Part shown: positions 1 to 14,215 of the stretch, piece after piece
How the letters are laid out: each line of letters starts with the position of its first letter
Position numbering within the stretch: position 1 is the stretch's first letter
NCBI RefSeq assembly: GCF_001482385.1
Contig: NZ_CP013611.1
Location: forward strand, 3,041,001 to 3,105,000
Reading direction: 5' to 3'
DNA from: Pseudoalteromonas rubra
GTDB lineage: Bacteria > Pseudomonadota > Gammaproteobacteria > Enterobacterales > Alteromonadaceae
Length of the DNA stretch: 64,000 bases
Translations under genes and position numbers: made by a program
Notes under the pieces: model-generated
Seen by the model: only the letters and a program-made list of their open reading frames with translations
What the model was told of the DNA's origin: nothing
The model's database searches: none

Positions 1-1
1 A

Positions 2-274
2 ACCTCAACGCTGGTGCATAATCAGCGGGGCTCATTCAAAGGGTTACCTGCACGCTTTGAGGTCTGTCGGTACCACTCTTTGGTTGTACAACAAGCGAGT
101 CTACCAGACTCCCTAGAGGTGACAGCCTGGACGCAAAATAGTTCGGGTGAACTAGATGAAATCATGGGCTTATGCCATACTGAGCGGGCGTTGGAAGGTG
201 TCCAATTTCATCCTGAGGCCATTCTGACCGAGCATGGTCTGCGGCTACTTGATAACTTTATAAGTCGCTTCTAA
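2..274 (+). CDS. pabA: Aminodeoxychorismate/anthranilate synthase glutaminase subunit, C-terminal part
   Basis: This is the 3' end of a class I glutamine amidotransferase gene cut by the window edge; the frame is open from base 2. The subunit supplies ammonia from glutamine to the synthase partner that makes aminodeoxychorismate (folate route) or anthranilate (tryptophan route). The visible part contains RYHSLVV and the C-terminal VQFHPEA motif, whose His and Glu complete the catalytic triad; the nucleophilic Cys lies upstream of the window. PabA rather than TrpG is preferred because the neighbours are arginine catabolism genes, not trp genes, and a pabA-argD order is familiar from related gammaproteobacteria. 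A dual-function TrpG/PabA cannot be excluded. Confidence 0.85.
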   Translation, partial: TSTLVHNQRGSFKGLPARFEVCRYHSLVVQQASLPDSLEVTAWTQNSSGELDEIMGLCHTERALEGVQFHPEAILTEHGLRLLDNFISRF

Positions 275-319
275 CCTTAGAAAAGTAACCCCCGACAATA
301 CCGGAAAAGAACATAATTG

Positions 320-1495
320 ATGACTGATGACATTAGGCAACTTAGGATCGCACAAGCGCTGGCTGAGCGTGCTCATGATGTACTAATTAGCCATAACTTT
401 GCGCAGCAGCAGATTGGCTACATTCATACCTTTGATATGAATTTTGGCGAACGGATACCTCAACGTACTATGCTTGAGGTAGAGCTTGCTGCGGCCGCCA
501 AACGTCAGGAGCGCAGTACCAGTCATCATAAATACATTGCCAAAGCCAGTACACATCTGCATCAGGTCATCGAAGCTGCCATTAATACCCAGCTGGAAGA
601 TTTGGAGACTATCTATCATGAAGTGGTGGGTATTCAGGAGGCCGTGCCAACGGTGTTAGACATTCTGGCTGTGAAGTCGGCATCAGTCGGGCGCTTGGAG
701 CCATTGGTTAACGACTTGTCCTGGATGGGCCGAGATTTGGTGTCTTTGGTGAATCTCCCTCAGTATCGTAAAAAGAGCGAGAAAGGCACAGCGGTGAAGG
801 TGGATACGCCAGCATTGGCATTACGATATCTGGGACTGGAAAACCTGCAAATGGTGATCCCCACATTTGCCGTGCGTCATTGGATGCCTCACTCAACCGA
901 ACCTTTTCCATTATTAAAGCGCAAGTTGCGTGATATGAGCATGGCAACCTCCATTGCGGCTAAAACCCTGGCTCCGCTGTATGGCGTAAAAGAGCAGCAT
1001 GCATTTACGCTGGGGATGTTGTTGGATGTTGGCAAAATAGCCCTGACGCGATTATATTTGCGCACTTTTGAGCGGGTCTGGCAAGGTAAGGTAAAGATTG
1101 CCCGTGACAAAAAACAAAAAGACTTGCATACCGCTCTGGTTGGTCTGGAGCCTGATCCGCTGTTCCTGCGTAACTTACTGCTGGAGCACTCTGCTACCGT
1201 GTCTCAGTATCTGATTGAACGGATGGAGTTTCGTTATTTGCCGTTTAATGCCGCGATTGAAGAGTTTGCGCAAAGCTATCTGCCAAAGGCGAATAATCAT
1301 GCTGCCGATCAATTACCACTCACTCAGGTGGTGCGTAAAGCGTATTGCTATGCACAGTATCAGGTCCTAAAAGACACCCATTTATTAGAAGCGGATGAAG
1401 CCAAAGATTGGCTTGCCTTCAATCAACTCACTCGCGAAGAGCAAGATCTGCTGTCAAAAACAGCACTGCAAAGCCTACAATTGACTATCCTGTAA
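320..1495 (+). CDS. HDOD domain protein
   Basis: A 391-residue cytoplasmic protein with an HDOD domain (a degenerate HD phosphohydrolase fold) covering roughly residues 100-300. The central segment LALRYLGLENLQ followed by MLLDVGKIALTRLYL fits the helical HDOD core. These proteins usually act as signalling or regulatory scaffolds rather than enzymes, and no partner domain is visible here. The ATG at 320 is preferred over the overlapping TTG at 317 because a purine-rich GGAAAAGAA lies just upstream. The gene sits 45 bp after pabA and may be cotranscribed with it. Its specific role is unknown. Confidence is high for a real gene and moderate for the domain. Confidence 0.8.
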   Translation: MTDDIRQLRIAQALAERAHDVLISHNFAQQQIGYIHTFDMNFGERIPQRTMLEVELAAAAKRQERSTSHHKYIAKASTHLHQVIEAAINTQLEDLETIYHEVVGIQEAVPTVLDILAVKSASVGRLEPLVNDLSWMGRDLVSLVNLPQYRKKSEKGTAVKVDTPALALRYLGLENLQMVIPTFAVRHWMPHSTEPFPLLKRKLRDMSMATSIAAKTLAPLYGVKEQHAFTLGMLLDVGKIALTRLYLRTFERVWQGKVKIARDKKQKDLHTALVGLEPDPLFLRNLLLEHSATVSQYLIERMEFRYLPFNAAIEEFAQSYLPKANNHAADQLPLTQVVRKAYCYAQYQVLKDTHLLEADEAKDWLAFNQLTREEQDLLSKTALQSLQLTIL

Positions 1496-1703
1496 AAAAA
1501 GCCACACTTTTTTCTCGCTTATTCATTCATCCCGGGTAAGTGAGGGATCTCAGTAAACACCTTGAAGTTATAGGGGCGTTAATTTTAAGCGCCTTAATAG
1601 TTATTCACTGAGAATGAAATTATATACTAATCCCTTGAATATAAAGGGCTAGCACGGTGTTTAATATGAGACAAATGCGCTTTTTTTTGAAATAATGAGC
1701 GTA

Positions 1704-1732
1704 TGAATTTTGCACCAATTGGGAAAAATTCA
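1704..1732. promoter_or_regulatory. Inverted repeat upstream of argD/astC, possible ArgR half-sites
   Basis: The 322-bp gap 1496-1817 holds no convincing gene. Within it, TGAATTTT (1704-1711) and AAAATTCA (1725-1732) form a perfect 8-bp inverted repeat with a 13-bp spacer. Each arm resembles half of an ARG box (TGAATWWWWATTCA), but the spacing is longer than in a standard box. An imperfect GC hairpin near 1574-1595 may end transcription from the HDOD gene. The link to ArgR is inference from the downstream arginine genes. Confidence 0.3.
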
Positions 1733-1808
1733 GGTCTTTTACATCGCTGTCGCTGAGATTTCATGTATCACTGCCTGCCCCGGTTGAGTGCTGTACTCAC
1801 CAAAATGA

Positions 1809-3029
<1,221 letters not shown>

Positions 3030-3105
3030 TTTCAGTCGGTGACATGTGGGTCGCACCTGTGTGTGCGACTCAGCTATCTATATTTTTTGAGGAGTAAGCG
3101 GGCTC

Positions 3106-5620
<2,515 letters not shown>

Positions 5621-5691
5621 AATCCTAAATGGTGAGATTCCCCTTTATTACTAAGGTGGATTACCGTTAGATTCTCACTCTTTAGTATTGG

Positions 5692-5728
5692 AAAAAGCAG
5701 CCTTGCGTAAAACTTGGCTGCTTTTTTG
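5692..5728 (+). terminator. Rho-independent terminator after astD
   Basis: AAAAAGCAGCC (5692-5702) pairs perfectly with GGCTGCTTTTT (5716-5726) and runs into a T tract. A second inverted repeat, GTGAGA with TCTCAC, lies just upstream around 5631-5679. Confidence 0.85.
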
Positions 5729-5817
5729 TTGGTCAGTAAATATCAAAAGTAGCAATCAAAACTAGTTTCTGCTTAAATCAATAGGAGATGTCATTGATAC
5801 ATTCAGGTGGGCAATAT

Positions 5818-6156
5818 ATGGTTTTAGATAAACAAGGATACGATGAGTTAGTCATGTACCTAACGCAACACTTAGCCTTGTTTGAGAAGCCGGGTGTGGT
5901 GAAAGCCAATGCACCTAAGGTGTTGGAGTTAATAGAAGATGTGATTGCTGAGCACGTGATCCGCCTCTGTGAGCAACAGACCGGATTGACGACCGAACAA
6001 CGTAGCCTGATTGTCAGAGAAGTTGACGGCATTGTGTATGATTTGCAGGAAGTACTCTCCAGCGTCACTGAGCAACGTGTAACCGAAGAGCAACGAGAAT
6101 TTATTGAAGAATTTGCCGGGTTAGTGAAAAACCTGTTCGATAATGCAATTAACTGA
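5818..6156 (+). CDS. DUF3802 family protein
   Basis: A small acidic helical protein resembling DUF3802, a family I associate with Shewanella, Pseudoalteromonas and relatives and for which I know no function. The ATG at 5818 (112 residues, beginning MVLDKQGYDELV) is preferred because AGGTGGG lies 6-7 bases upstream; an earlier in-frame ATG at 5788 has no properly spaced ribosome site. The C-terminal segment EFIEEFAGLVKNLFDNAI is the most family-like part. No signal peptide or membrane segment is seen. The gene has its own terminator and appears monocistronic after the ast unit. Confidence 0.75.
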   Translation: MVLDKQGYDELVMYLTQHLALFEKPGVVKANAPKVLELIEDVIAEHVIRLCEQQTGLTTEQRSLIVREVDGIVYDLQEVLSSVTEQRVTEEQREFIEEFAGLVKNLFDNAIN

Positions 6157-6183
6157 CGCTGTTTTGGTTGTCAGGAATTAACG

Positions 6184-6216
6184 ATAACACCGCCTTATGG
6201 CGGTGTTATTAGTTTT
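6184..6216 (+). terminator. Terminator after the DUF3802 gene
   Basis: ATAACACCGCC (6184-6194) pairs with GGCGGTGTTAT (6199-6209) across a TTAT loop, followed by TAGTTTTAG. The stem is perfect; the T tract is short. Confidence 0.7.
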
Positions 6217-6238
6217 AGGAACTAGAGGAATAATAAAC

Positions 6239-6652
6239 ATGCAAGCAAGTGTGAAGTGGGTTGACGGCGATACCTTTATTGGGCGATCTCATTCTGGTCA
6301 TAATGTGGTTTTTGATACCGGTGCTGACAGTGCTGCACCCAGCCCGATGGAAATGGTGTTGATGTCAGCTGGTTGCTGCTCATCGGTGGATGTGGTGAGT
6401 ATCCTGAAAAAAGCCAAACAGGATGTCAGTGATGTCACTGTGGAACTGACGGCAGAGCGCGCTGAGAGCGCACCTAGAGTATTTACAAAGATCAATCTAC
6501 ACTTTGTAGTGACTGGCAATAATGTGTCTGAAAAGCACCTGGCACGGGCCGTACAATTGTCTGCCGAGAAGTACTGTTCTGTGGCCTTAATGCTTGAAAA
6601 AGCAGTAGAAATTACCCATAGCCATGAGGTGGTTGAAAACAGCGCAAAATAG
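6239..6652 (+). CDS. yhfA: OsmC family protein, YhfA-like
   Basis: A 137-residue OsmC/Ohr superfamily protein closest to E. coli YhfA as remembered. Family members are small dimeric cytoplasmic proteins; the Ohr and OsmC branches reduce organic peroxides using two cysteines. Here the first cysteines occur in SAGCCSSVDVVSIL and another in SAEKYCSVALMLEKA, matching the expected positions. The exact substrate of the YhfA branch is not known to me. The ATG at 6239 follows AGAGGAATAAT, a good ribosome site, and gives the usual start MQASVKWVDG. It lies 86 bp before speD. Confidence 0.85.
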   Translation: MQASVKWVDGDTFIGRSHSGHNVVFDTGADSAAPSPMEMVLMSAGCCSSVDVVSILKKAKQDVSDVTVELTAERAESAPRVFTKINLHFVVTGNNVSEKHLARAVQLSAEKYCSVALMLEKAVEITHSHEVVENSAK

Positions 6653-6738
6653 TGCTTTTTCGAGACGCTATTTTCGTATAAAATCCGCGAACTTTTATTT
6701 CTGCAGCGCAGATTTTCACGTTTTAAGGTGGGTCTATC

Positions 6739-7542
6739 GTGAACAAGCCCTTTGATAAAATTAAACTCCATGGCTTTAACAACTTAACTAAGAGTTTAAG
6801 CTTTAGTATCTATGATATTTGCTATGCAAAGACCGAGCAGCAGCGAAAAGAATATCTGGAATACATCGATGAACAGTACAGTGCTGACCGTCTGACCGAC
6901 ATTCTGCGCGATGTTGTCGATATCATTGGTGCCAATGTACTGAATATTGCGCGTCAGGATTATGATCCTCAGGGGGCGAGTGTCACCATTCTGGTATCAG
7001 AAGAGCCAGTAGAACAACAGACATTTGACAGCAATGAAGCGCCTGGTCCGTTACCGGATTCGGTTGTTGCGCACCTGGATAAAAGCCATATCTGTGTACA
7101 CACCTATCCTGAAGCACACCCGCACGATGGTATTTGTACATTCCGTGCTGATATCGAAGTATCGACTTGTGGCATTATTTCTCCGCTGAAGGCGCTCAAC
7201 TTCCTGATCCATAAGCTGGAATCAGATGTCGTGACCATAGATTATCGTGTACGTGGTTTTACACGTGACGTGAACGGCGTAAAACACTACATAGATCATG
7301 CGATCCACTCTATCCAGAATTATATGACGGAAGACACCAAAGAGGCATATCACATGGTGGATGTGAATGTGTACCAGGAAAACCTGTTCCACACCAAGAT
7401 GATGCTAAAAGAAACCGATCTCAATACCTATTTATTCGGCATCACAACCGATGATCTGGATGCAGGTGAGGAAGAGCAGATCCGAGAGCGTCTGAATCGT
7501 GAGATCCAGGAAGTGTTCTACGGTCGCAACCTGCCGGAATAA
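6739..7542 (+). CDS. speD: S-adenosylmethionine decarboxylase proenzyme
   Basis: A 267-residue proenzyme of the E. coli-type SpeD, which decarboxylates S-adenosylmethionine to supply aminopropyl groups for spermidine. Self-cleavage at [10 protein letters not shown] would turn Ser116 into the pyruvoyl cofactor. Other invariant segments are [30 protein letters not shown] and [11 protein letters not shown]. The start is GTG at 6739, preceded by AAGGTGGG. Unlike E. coli, no speE follows; the gene ends at a bidirectional terminator shared with the convergent TonB receptor gene. Confidence 0.96.
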   Translation: MNKPFDKIKLHGFNNLTKSLSFSIYDICYAKTEQQRKEYLEYIDEQYSADRLTDILRDVVDIIGANVLNIARQDYDPQGASVTILVSEEPVEQQTFDSNEAPGPLPDSVVAHLDKSHICVHTYPEAHPHDGICTFRADIEVSTCGIISPLKALNFLIHKLESDVVTIDYRVRGFTRDVNGVKHYIDHAIHSIQNYMTEDTKEAYHMVDVNVYQENLFHTKMMLKETDLNTYLFGITTDDLDAGEEEQIRERLNREIQEVFYGRNLPE

Positions 7543-7566
7543 TGACTTGATATTATTCGTTTGGAA

Positions 7567-7600
7567 TATAAAAAAGGCGCTCATCGAGCGCCTTTTTTAT
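7567..7600. terminator. Bidirectional terminator between speD and the TonB receptor
   Basis: AAAAAGGCGCTC (from 7571) pairs with GAGCGCCTTTTTT around an ATC loop; A and T tracts flank the stem on both sides, suiting both convergent genes. Confidence 0.88.
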
Positions 7601-7605
7601 TAGGT

Positions 7606-9699
7606 TTACAGATCGTATGTGAATGTCAGGCCAAATACCCGAGGCTCACCGTACTGAACATAGTTTCGCGCCGTGTAGCCATCACGTGGATCATTACCAA
7701 AGTAAAACCCTCTGACTGGCACGTCACGATCGGCCAGATTACGTCCCCAGGCAGTCAATGACCACTGTTCACCATAATAACTCACACTGGCATTGATCAG
7801 GTTTTGGCTCGGAGCCTGCTCATTGTGGCTGTCCGAGAAGAAATAATCATCTTTTCCTTCCAGGCCCAGTGTTACCACTAGGTTTTCCAGAATGCTGTAG
7901 TCTGCTGCGAATGCATATTGATATTTGGGTGCCTGTGCTTGTTCACGGCCATCGACGTTATCACCTGATGTGGTGATAAAGTCTTCAATTTTAGTATCGA
8001 GATAACCCAGGCTGTAGTTTAGCGTCAGCCGATCTGTGATCAGACGCTGACCTTCGATTTCCAGACCGTAGTTCTCACCTTTACCTGCATTACTGATGAA
8101 GCCCGCAAATTGCACACCATCAATTTGCCATTGCTTAAGCTGCATGTCTTCGCGCTCCATATAGAAGGCTGTGACGGCAAGTGTGTGCTTTTTATCTTCA
8201 GATTGGCCTTTCACACCGAATTCAGCATTCCACAGGTATTCGGGTTCAAAGGAGAACGCAGAAGCGGGGATATTGAAGCCTTCATCTTTCGCTTTTGCCA
8301 GTGCTTCACCATTGGCACCACCAACTTTATAGCCGCGGCTCAGGCTGGTGTAGATCATGGTACGTGGCACCACCTGATACTCCAGAGCCAGCTTACCGCC
8401 CATCATAGTCTCATCCTGATCTATGGTGAAGCCGTTAGTATCTGTGTATTCACTGTCATAGCGCTCAACTCGTAGCCCGGTGATCAAGCGGGTCTGTTCA
8501 TTCAGATGCGTAACTTTCTGGCCAAATAGCGCCTGGCTGGATACATCATAGCTGGAGTGAAAATCAGTGTTTAACCAAGTGTATTGGCGAGTCAGGTCAA
8601 CGTCACGACGCTGCGCGTAGGCACCCACAACCCAGTCGCCTTGTTTATCTTTGAGTTTCACTTCAAGACTGCCGCGTTCATGATCGCGCAGGTACTTGTC
8701 GAAGCTGACATAGTGATCTGGGTGTAACCCGGCGGCGCACAGCTGAGGTTGGGTTGCATCATGGCAAGTCCAATCCTCATCGTAGCTATACTCAGTATCC
8801 GCTTGTAACCCCGTACCCTGGACTTCTACATCAAAGGCGCTCAGTCCAGTGTACAGTGCACTGAGTGCAAAGGCATCACTGTTTTGTGTGTCTTTACCTG
8901 GCTGGTTGGCTACGCTATTACGTGTATTATCCAAAGTGAATCCATCGTAGCCGTTATCAATATCAATGTGGTGCACAGCCAGACTCACAGTCAGTGTGTC
9001 TGTAAGCTGGCTGTTTAGTTTAAAACGTGCCAGTCGTTCCTGTTGATCCTGAGTCGGCTTATTCAGATACAGGTTATCGACATACCCGTCAGAGCCACGC
9101 TGATACAGACTGACACGGGCGGCCGTATTGTCTGTTAATCCGGTACCCGCAGCTAGGCCCGCTTCGTAGCTGTTATAATTCCCTGCGCCGACGCGCAGTT
9201 TAAGCGCAGTATCTTGAGTGGGTGCATGAGATTGAAGATCGATGATCCCGCCCATTGCATCGGCACCAAAGCGTGTGCCCTGCGGGCCGCGATATAGGGT
9301 GACCTGATCAATGTCGAATAGCAGAGCACTGCCACCCAGGCCAGAGTAATTAATACCATCGACCAGCATGCCAACACTGGGGGTGATTGGGTCGACAAAC
9401 TGAGAGCGCAGGCCCACTCCGCGGATTTGTACAAAGCGGCCACGTGATGCCCCAGCGGTAAAGTTAACATTGGCTGTGCTGTTCAGTAGCTCATCGAGGT
9501 AACTGGCACCGCGGTGGGTCATTTCTACTTCACCCATCACGCTTGCACTGGCACTCAACGTTTGCAGAGATTCTGTTTGGAAGTCGCCGGTGACTTCAAT
9601 GGTTTCAAGGGGCGCGGCAGTGCGTGATTCGTCAGCCACGGCTTGGTATGACAGGGCAGCCAACAGGCTGGTGCTAAGCAGAGAAAGTTTAAGCTTCAT
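7606..9699 (-). CDS. TonB-dependent outer membrane receptor
   Basis: A 697-residue outer membrane receptor. Residues 1-22 form a signal peptide ending in AVA, a TonB-box-like stretch ETIEVTGDF follows near residue 32, then a plug domain (about 45-165, with RFVQIRGVGLRSQFVDP and YRGPQGTRFGADAMGGIID), then a beta barrel ending GEPRVFGLTFTYDL with the expected terminal aromatic/hydrophobic pattern. Such receptors import siderophores, cobalamin, carbohydrates or other large solutes using energy from TonB-ExbBD. No Fur box, transporter or enzyme neighbour identifies the substrate. It is transcribed convergently to speD. Confidence 0.93.
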   Translation of the reverse strand: MKLKLSLLSTSLLAALSYQAVADESRTAAPLETIEVTGDFQTESLQTLSASASVMGEVEMTHRGASYLDELLNSTANVNFTAGASRGRFVQIRGVGLRSQFVDPITPSVGMLVDGINYSGLGGSALLFDIDQVTLYRGPQGTRFGADAMGGIIDLQSHAPTQDTALKLRVGAGNYNSYEAGLAAGTGLTDNTAARVSLYQRGSDGYVDNLYLNKPTQDQQERLARFKLNSQLTDTLTVSLAVHHIDIDNGYDGFTLDNTRNSVANQPGKDTQNSDAFALSALYTGLSAFDVEVQGTGLQADTEYSYDEDWTCHDATQPQLCAAGLHPDHYVSFDKYLRDHERGSLEVKLKDKQGDWVVGAYAQRRDVDLTRQYTWLNTDFHSSYDVSSQALFGQKVTHLNEQTRLITGLRVERYDSEYTDTNGFTIDQDETMMGGKLALEYQVVPRTMIYTSLSRGYKVGGANGEALAKAKDEGFNIPASAFSFEPEYLWNAEFGVKGQSEDKKHTLAVTAFYMEREDMQLKQWQIDGVQFAGFISNAGKGENYGLEIEGQRLITDRLTLNYSLGYLDTKIEDFITTSGDNVDGREQAQAPKYQYAFAADYSILENLVVTLGLEGKDDYFFSDSHNEQAPSQNLINASVSYYGEQWSLTAWGRNLADRDVPVRGFYFGNDPRDGYTARNYVQYGEPRVFGLTFTYDL

Positions 9700-9804
9700 G
9701 TCTTATCTTGTTCCATTTTTGATTGCGCACAGTGTAGCAAAAGCCCGACCAGTTAACAGTTAATATGTGTTATAAATTCGGCAACTTAGTGAAGAGGAAA
9801 AGCC

Positions 9805-10194
9805 ATGACATTTAAGCTTGATTTCAAAGTCAGGGATTACGAATGTGACTTACAGGGCATTGTGAATAACAGTGTTTATTTTAATTATCTGGAACACGCG
9901 AGGCATGAATTTTTGATAGCCAATGGTATCGATTTCGCCGCGCTGGCTGAGCAAAAAATCAATCTGGTGGTGATCCGCTCTGAAATGAATTATAAAGATT
10001 CGTTGAAGCCAGGTGATGCTTTTTACGTAGAAGTCGAAACATTGCGCGTCAGTAAACTGAAGTTCGCATTTGTTCAGCGCATTATCCGTACCCAAGACGA
10101 TAAACTCATGCTGGATGCCGTTGTTACTGGCACATCGGTGAATGAACGTGGTCGTCCGTTCCTACCTCAGGAAATTGATCAGCTTTTCGGCTGA
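9805..10194 (+). CDS. Acyl-CoA thioesterase, 4HBT hot-dog family
   Basis: A 129-residue single-domain hot-dog thioesterase of the 4-hydroxybenzoyl-CoA/YbgC type. The motif YECDLQGIVNNSVYFNYLEHAR near the N-terminus contains the catalytic Asp and the GIVNN turn, followed by the helix carrying the conserved Glu/Ala/Arg. Such enzymes hydrolyse acyl-CoA thioesters in the cytoplasm; the chain preferred here is unknown. GAGGAAAAGCC precedes the ATG. It lies alone, with a terminator after it, and is divergent from the TonB receptor gene. Confidence 0.87.
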   Translation: MTFKLDFKVRDYECDLQGIVNNSVYFNYLEHARHEFLIANGIDFAALAEQKINLVVIRSEMNYKDSLKPGDAFYVEVETLRVSKLKFAFVQRIIRTQDDKLMLDAVVTGTSVNERGRPFLPQEIDQLFG

Positions 10195-10204
10195 TTTTTT
10201 TACT

Positions 10205-10241
10205 AAAAAGGCAGAAAATTACAGATTTTTACTGCCTTTTC
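10205..10241 (+). terminator. Terminator after the thioesterase gene
   Basis: AAAAGGCAGAAAAT pairs with ATTTTTACTGCCTTTT with one small bulge and a T-rich tail. Confidence 0.65.
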
Positions 10242-10292
10242 CATACCGCCTGACGTTATAATATTAATCATATTTTAAGCGGTTGGTTTACC

Positions 10293-10712
10293 ATGAAAAT
10301 TTCCATTCTTTTATGCCTAATGTGCGTAATATTGATGGCATGTTCCAGTACAGGGAAGGTAACCAGGGAACAGCTTAAGCACTCTCACTGGCAGTTAACT
10401 CAGGTTGATGGACGTAGTGTTGATGATGCTACAGCTATCGAAATCGAATTTCTCGATGCTTTACAGGTGGTTGGATTTGCGGGTTGTAATCGGTTTTTTG
10501 CTGAGGGCAACATGGAATCTGATGTGCTCAAATTGGCTCAGTTAGGCATGACTCGCAAGTCATGTGGCGATGCGCTGGATACGCAAGAAATGCAGTTTCT
10601 GGAGATGTTAGAGCAGGGCGTGACCGTTACCATCCTGAATAGCAAACTACATATGCAAGGCCAGAAGACCTGGCAATTTAAAGCGCTGGACGCAGAGCCT
10701 TTGACTAACTAG
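10293..10712 (+). CDS. META domain (HslJ-like) lipoprotein
   Basis: A 139-residue predicted lipoprotein. The signal peptide ends in the lipobox LMAC with the lipidated Cys at residue 17, followed by SST. The mature part has a META/HslJ pattern: HWQLTQVDGRSV, then GFAGCNRFFAEG, then LGMTRKSCGDALDTQEMQFLEML. HslJ-type proteins are linked to heat shock and novobiocin resistance in E. coli, but the biochemical role is unclear. Residue 18 is Ser, so outer membrane sorting by Lol is expected. It sits just before the thiamine riboswitch and is probably independent of it. Confidence 0.85.
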   Translation: MKISILLCLMCVILMACSSTGKVTREQLKHSHWQLTQVDGRSVDDATAIEIEFLDALQVVGFAGCNRFFAEGNMESDVLKLAQLGMTRKSCGDALDTQEMQFLEMLEQGVTVTILNSKLHMQGQKTWQFKALDAEPLTN

Positions 10713-10747
10713 GCGCGATTCAGTACACTTTTTTACAGTTCGTTACT

Positions 10748-10830
10748 TGTCGGAGTGCCCATCTGGGCTGAGATCGCAGTATTGCGGGATCCGTGGACCT
10801 GATCAGGTTAATGCCTGCGTAGGGAACAAG
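10748..10830 (+). promoter_or_regulatory. TPP riboswitch (thi box)
   Basis: The leader holds the aptamer signatures: CGGAGTGCCC, GGGCTGAGAT (CTGAGA at 10768-10773), GGACCTGATCAGGTTAATGCC and GCGTAGGGAA (10817-10826), in the right order and spacing. It binds thiamine pyrophosphate and represses the downstream thi operon. A hairpin at 10833-10864 (ACCTA...ATATC-gcaa-GATAT...TAGGT) directly follows and may belong to the expression platform. No strong T-tract terminator is seen before thiC, so control of translation or Rho access is possible. Confidence 0.93.
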
Positions 10831-10903
10831 CTACCTAAGTTGGTATATCGCAAGATATCTAGGTTGCCAGCCATGTTGTGCCTGTGCCAACATGCTCCAC
10901 TGA

Positions 10904-12961
<2,058 letters not shown>

Positions 12962-13001
12962 TTGAAGACGGCGGGCCCAATTGGGTCCGCATGGAGGCAA
13001 G

Positions 13002-14021
13002 ATGTCCCAGACAAATAAACCGCGTGTTGCCATCGTCGGTTTTGGCCTGATCGGTCGGGTTACTGCCCTGATGTTGGCCGAACACTATCACCTGAGTATC
13101 TTTGAACGTGACCCGGTCTCGGCGCCTTCCAGCGTCGGTACTTTAGCTGCTGCTATGCTCGCACCTATGGCTGAATCTGTAATTTGTGAACAAGATCTGG
13201 CGGAGCTGGGTTTAGAAGCGATGACCTTATGGCCTGAGTTGCTGGCCAAGCTTGATACGCCGGTGTTTTTTCAGCAGCAAGGGACCGTGATCGTTGCACA
13301 TCAGCAAGACCGGGGTGATTTACTGAGTTTTCAGCGTCGCCTTAAGCCTCTGGCTGGTCATCAGGCACAAAGTCTGGATGGCCGTGGCATTGGTGCGTTA
13401 GAGCCTGAGTTAGCCGGTCGATTTCATCAGGGGTTGTATTTACCCTGTGAAGGTCAACTCGATAATCTGGCATTCTTTGCGGCGAGTCTCAGTACATTAC
13501 AGAAAATGGGTGTGTACTTTCATGAGGGGGCTGATGCACAGATAGAACAGGGTTGTGTGAATGGTGACGCCTTTGACTGGATCATCGATTGCCGCGGGTT
13601 AGACGCAAAAGCACAGAGCCCGGGGTTGCGTGGTGTGCGGGGTGAAGTTGCACGCATTCATGCGCCTGAGGTGAACTTACAACGCCCAGTGCGTCTTATG
13701 CATCCGCGTTACCCACTCTATATTGCACCTAAGCCAAACCATGAGTTTGTGATAGGAGCCACCGAAATTGAGTCTCAGGATCGGGGCGATATCACCGTAC
13801 GTTCGACGCTGGAGTTGCTATCGGCGGCTTATACGGTGCACAGTGGATTTGCCGAGGGACGTGTGATGTCTCTGCGTGCAGGGTTACGCCCGGCATATAA
13901 AGACAATCGACCACAAATCAGTGTAACAGGCAATGTGATCCGAATTAATGGCCTGTATCGACACGGTTTTTTGCTGGCACCTGCGGTGGTGCAACAAGCG
14001 TTACAACAAGGGGTATTATGA
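13002..14021 (+). CDS. thiO: Glycine oxidase / FAD-dependent oxidoreductase of thiamine synthesis
   Basis: A 339-residue FAD-dependent amine oxidase of the DAO family. The N-terminal dinucleotide fold VAIVGFGLIGRVTALML and the C-terminal MSLRAGLRPAYKDNRPQ segment are characteristic. ThiO oxidises glycine to iminoacetate for thiazole formation using oxygen, taking the place of the radical enzyme ThiH, which is absent here. The ATG at 13002 has GGAGG 4-5 bases upstream; an in-frame ATG at 12981 is less likely. Its stop overlaps the thiS start by 4 bp (ATGA), implying translational coupling. Confidence 0.88.
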   Translation: MSQTNKPRVAIVGFGLIGRVTALMLAEHYHLSIFERDPVSAPSSVGTLAAAMLAPMAESVICEQDLAELGLEAMTLWPELLAKLDTPVFFQQQGTVIVAHQQDRGDLLSFQRRLKPLAGHQAQSLDGRGIGALEPELAGRFHQGLYLPCEGQLDNLAFFAASLSTLQKMGVYFHEGADAQIEQGCVNGDAFDWIIDCRGLDAKAQSPGLRGVRGEVARIHAPEVNLQRPVRLMHPRYPLYIAPKPNHEFVIGATEIESQDRGDITVRSTLELLSAAYTVHSGFAEGRVMSLRAGLRPAYKDNRPQISVTGNVIRINGLYRHGFLLAPAVVQQALQQGVL

Positions 14022-14215
14022 ATATTAGTTACAACGGTCAGGCACTCACGTTGTCGCAGCCACACTCTCTGTTAGAGGTAATTGAAGCACAGGGGGCGAA
14101 AGCACCTTACGCGGTTGCACTCAATGGCCAGTTTGTACCGCGCAGCGGATTGGCGGAACAGCGACTGCAAGAAGGTGACAGCATTGAGTTGTTATCGCCT
14201 ATTCAGGGGGGGTGA
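14018..14215 (+). CDS. thiS: Sulfur carrier protein ThiS
   Basis: A 65-residue ubiquitin-fold sulfur carrier ending in the required Gly-Gly (SPIQGG). ThiF adenylates the C-terminus, which is then converted to a thiocarboxylate that donates sulfur to the thiazole in ThiG. Length, the NG turn in [10 protein letters not shown] and the GDSIELLSP segment all match the family. The start overlaps the end of thiO and the stop overlaps the start of thiG. Confidence 0.95.
   Translation: MNISYNGQALTLSQPHSLLEVIEAQGAKAPYAVALNGQFVPRSGLAEQRLQEGDSIELLSPIQGG

Noticed and set aside
7561..7761. Plus-strand frame running from the speD terminator into the TonB receptor gene
   Set aside because: It starts inside the terminator hairpin and is antisense to a well-supported gene.
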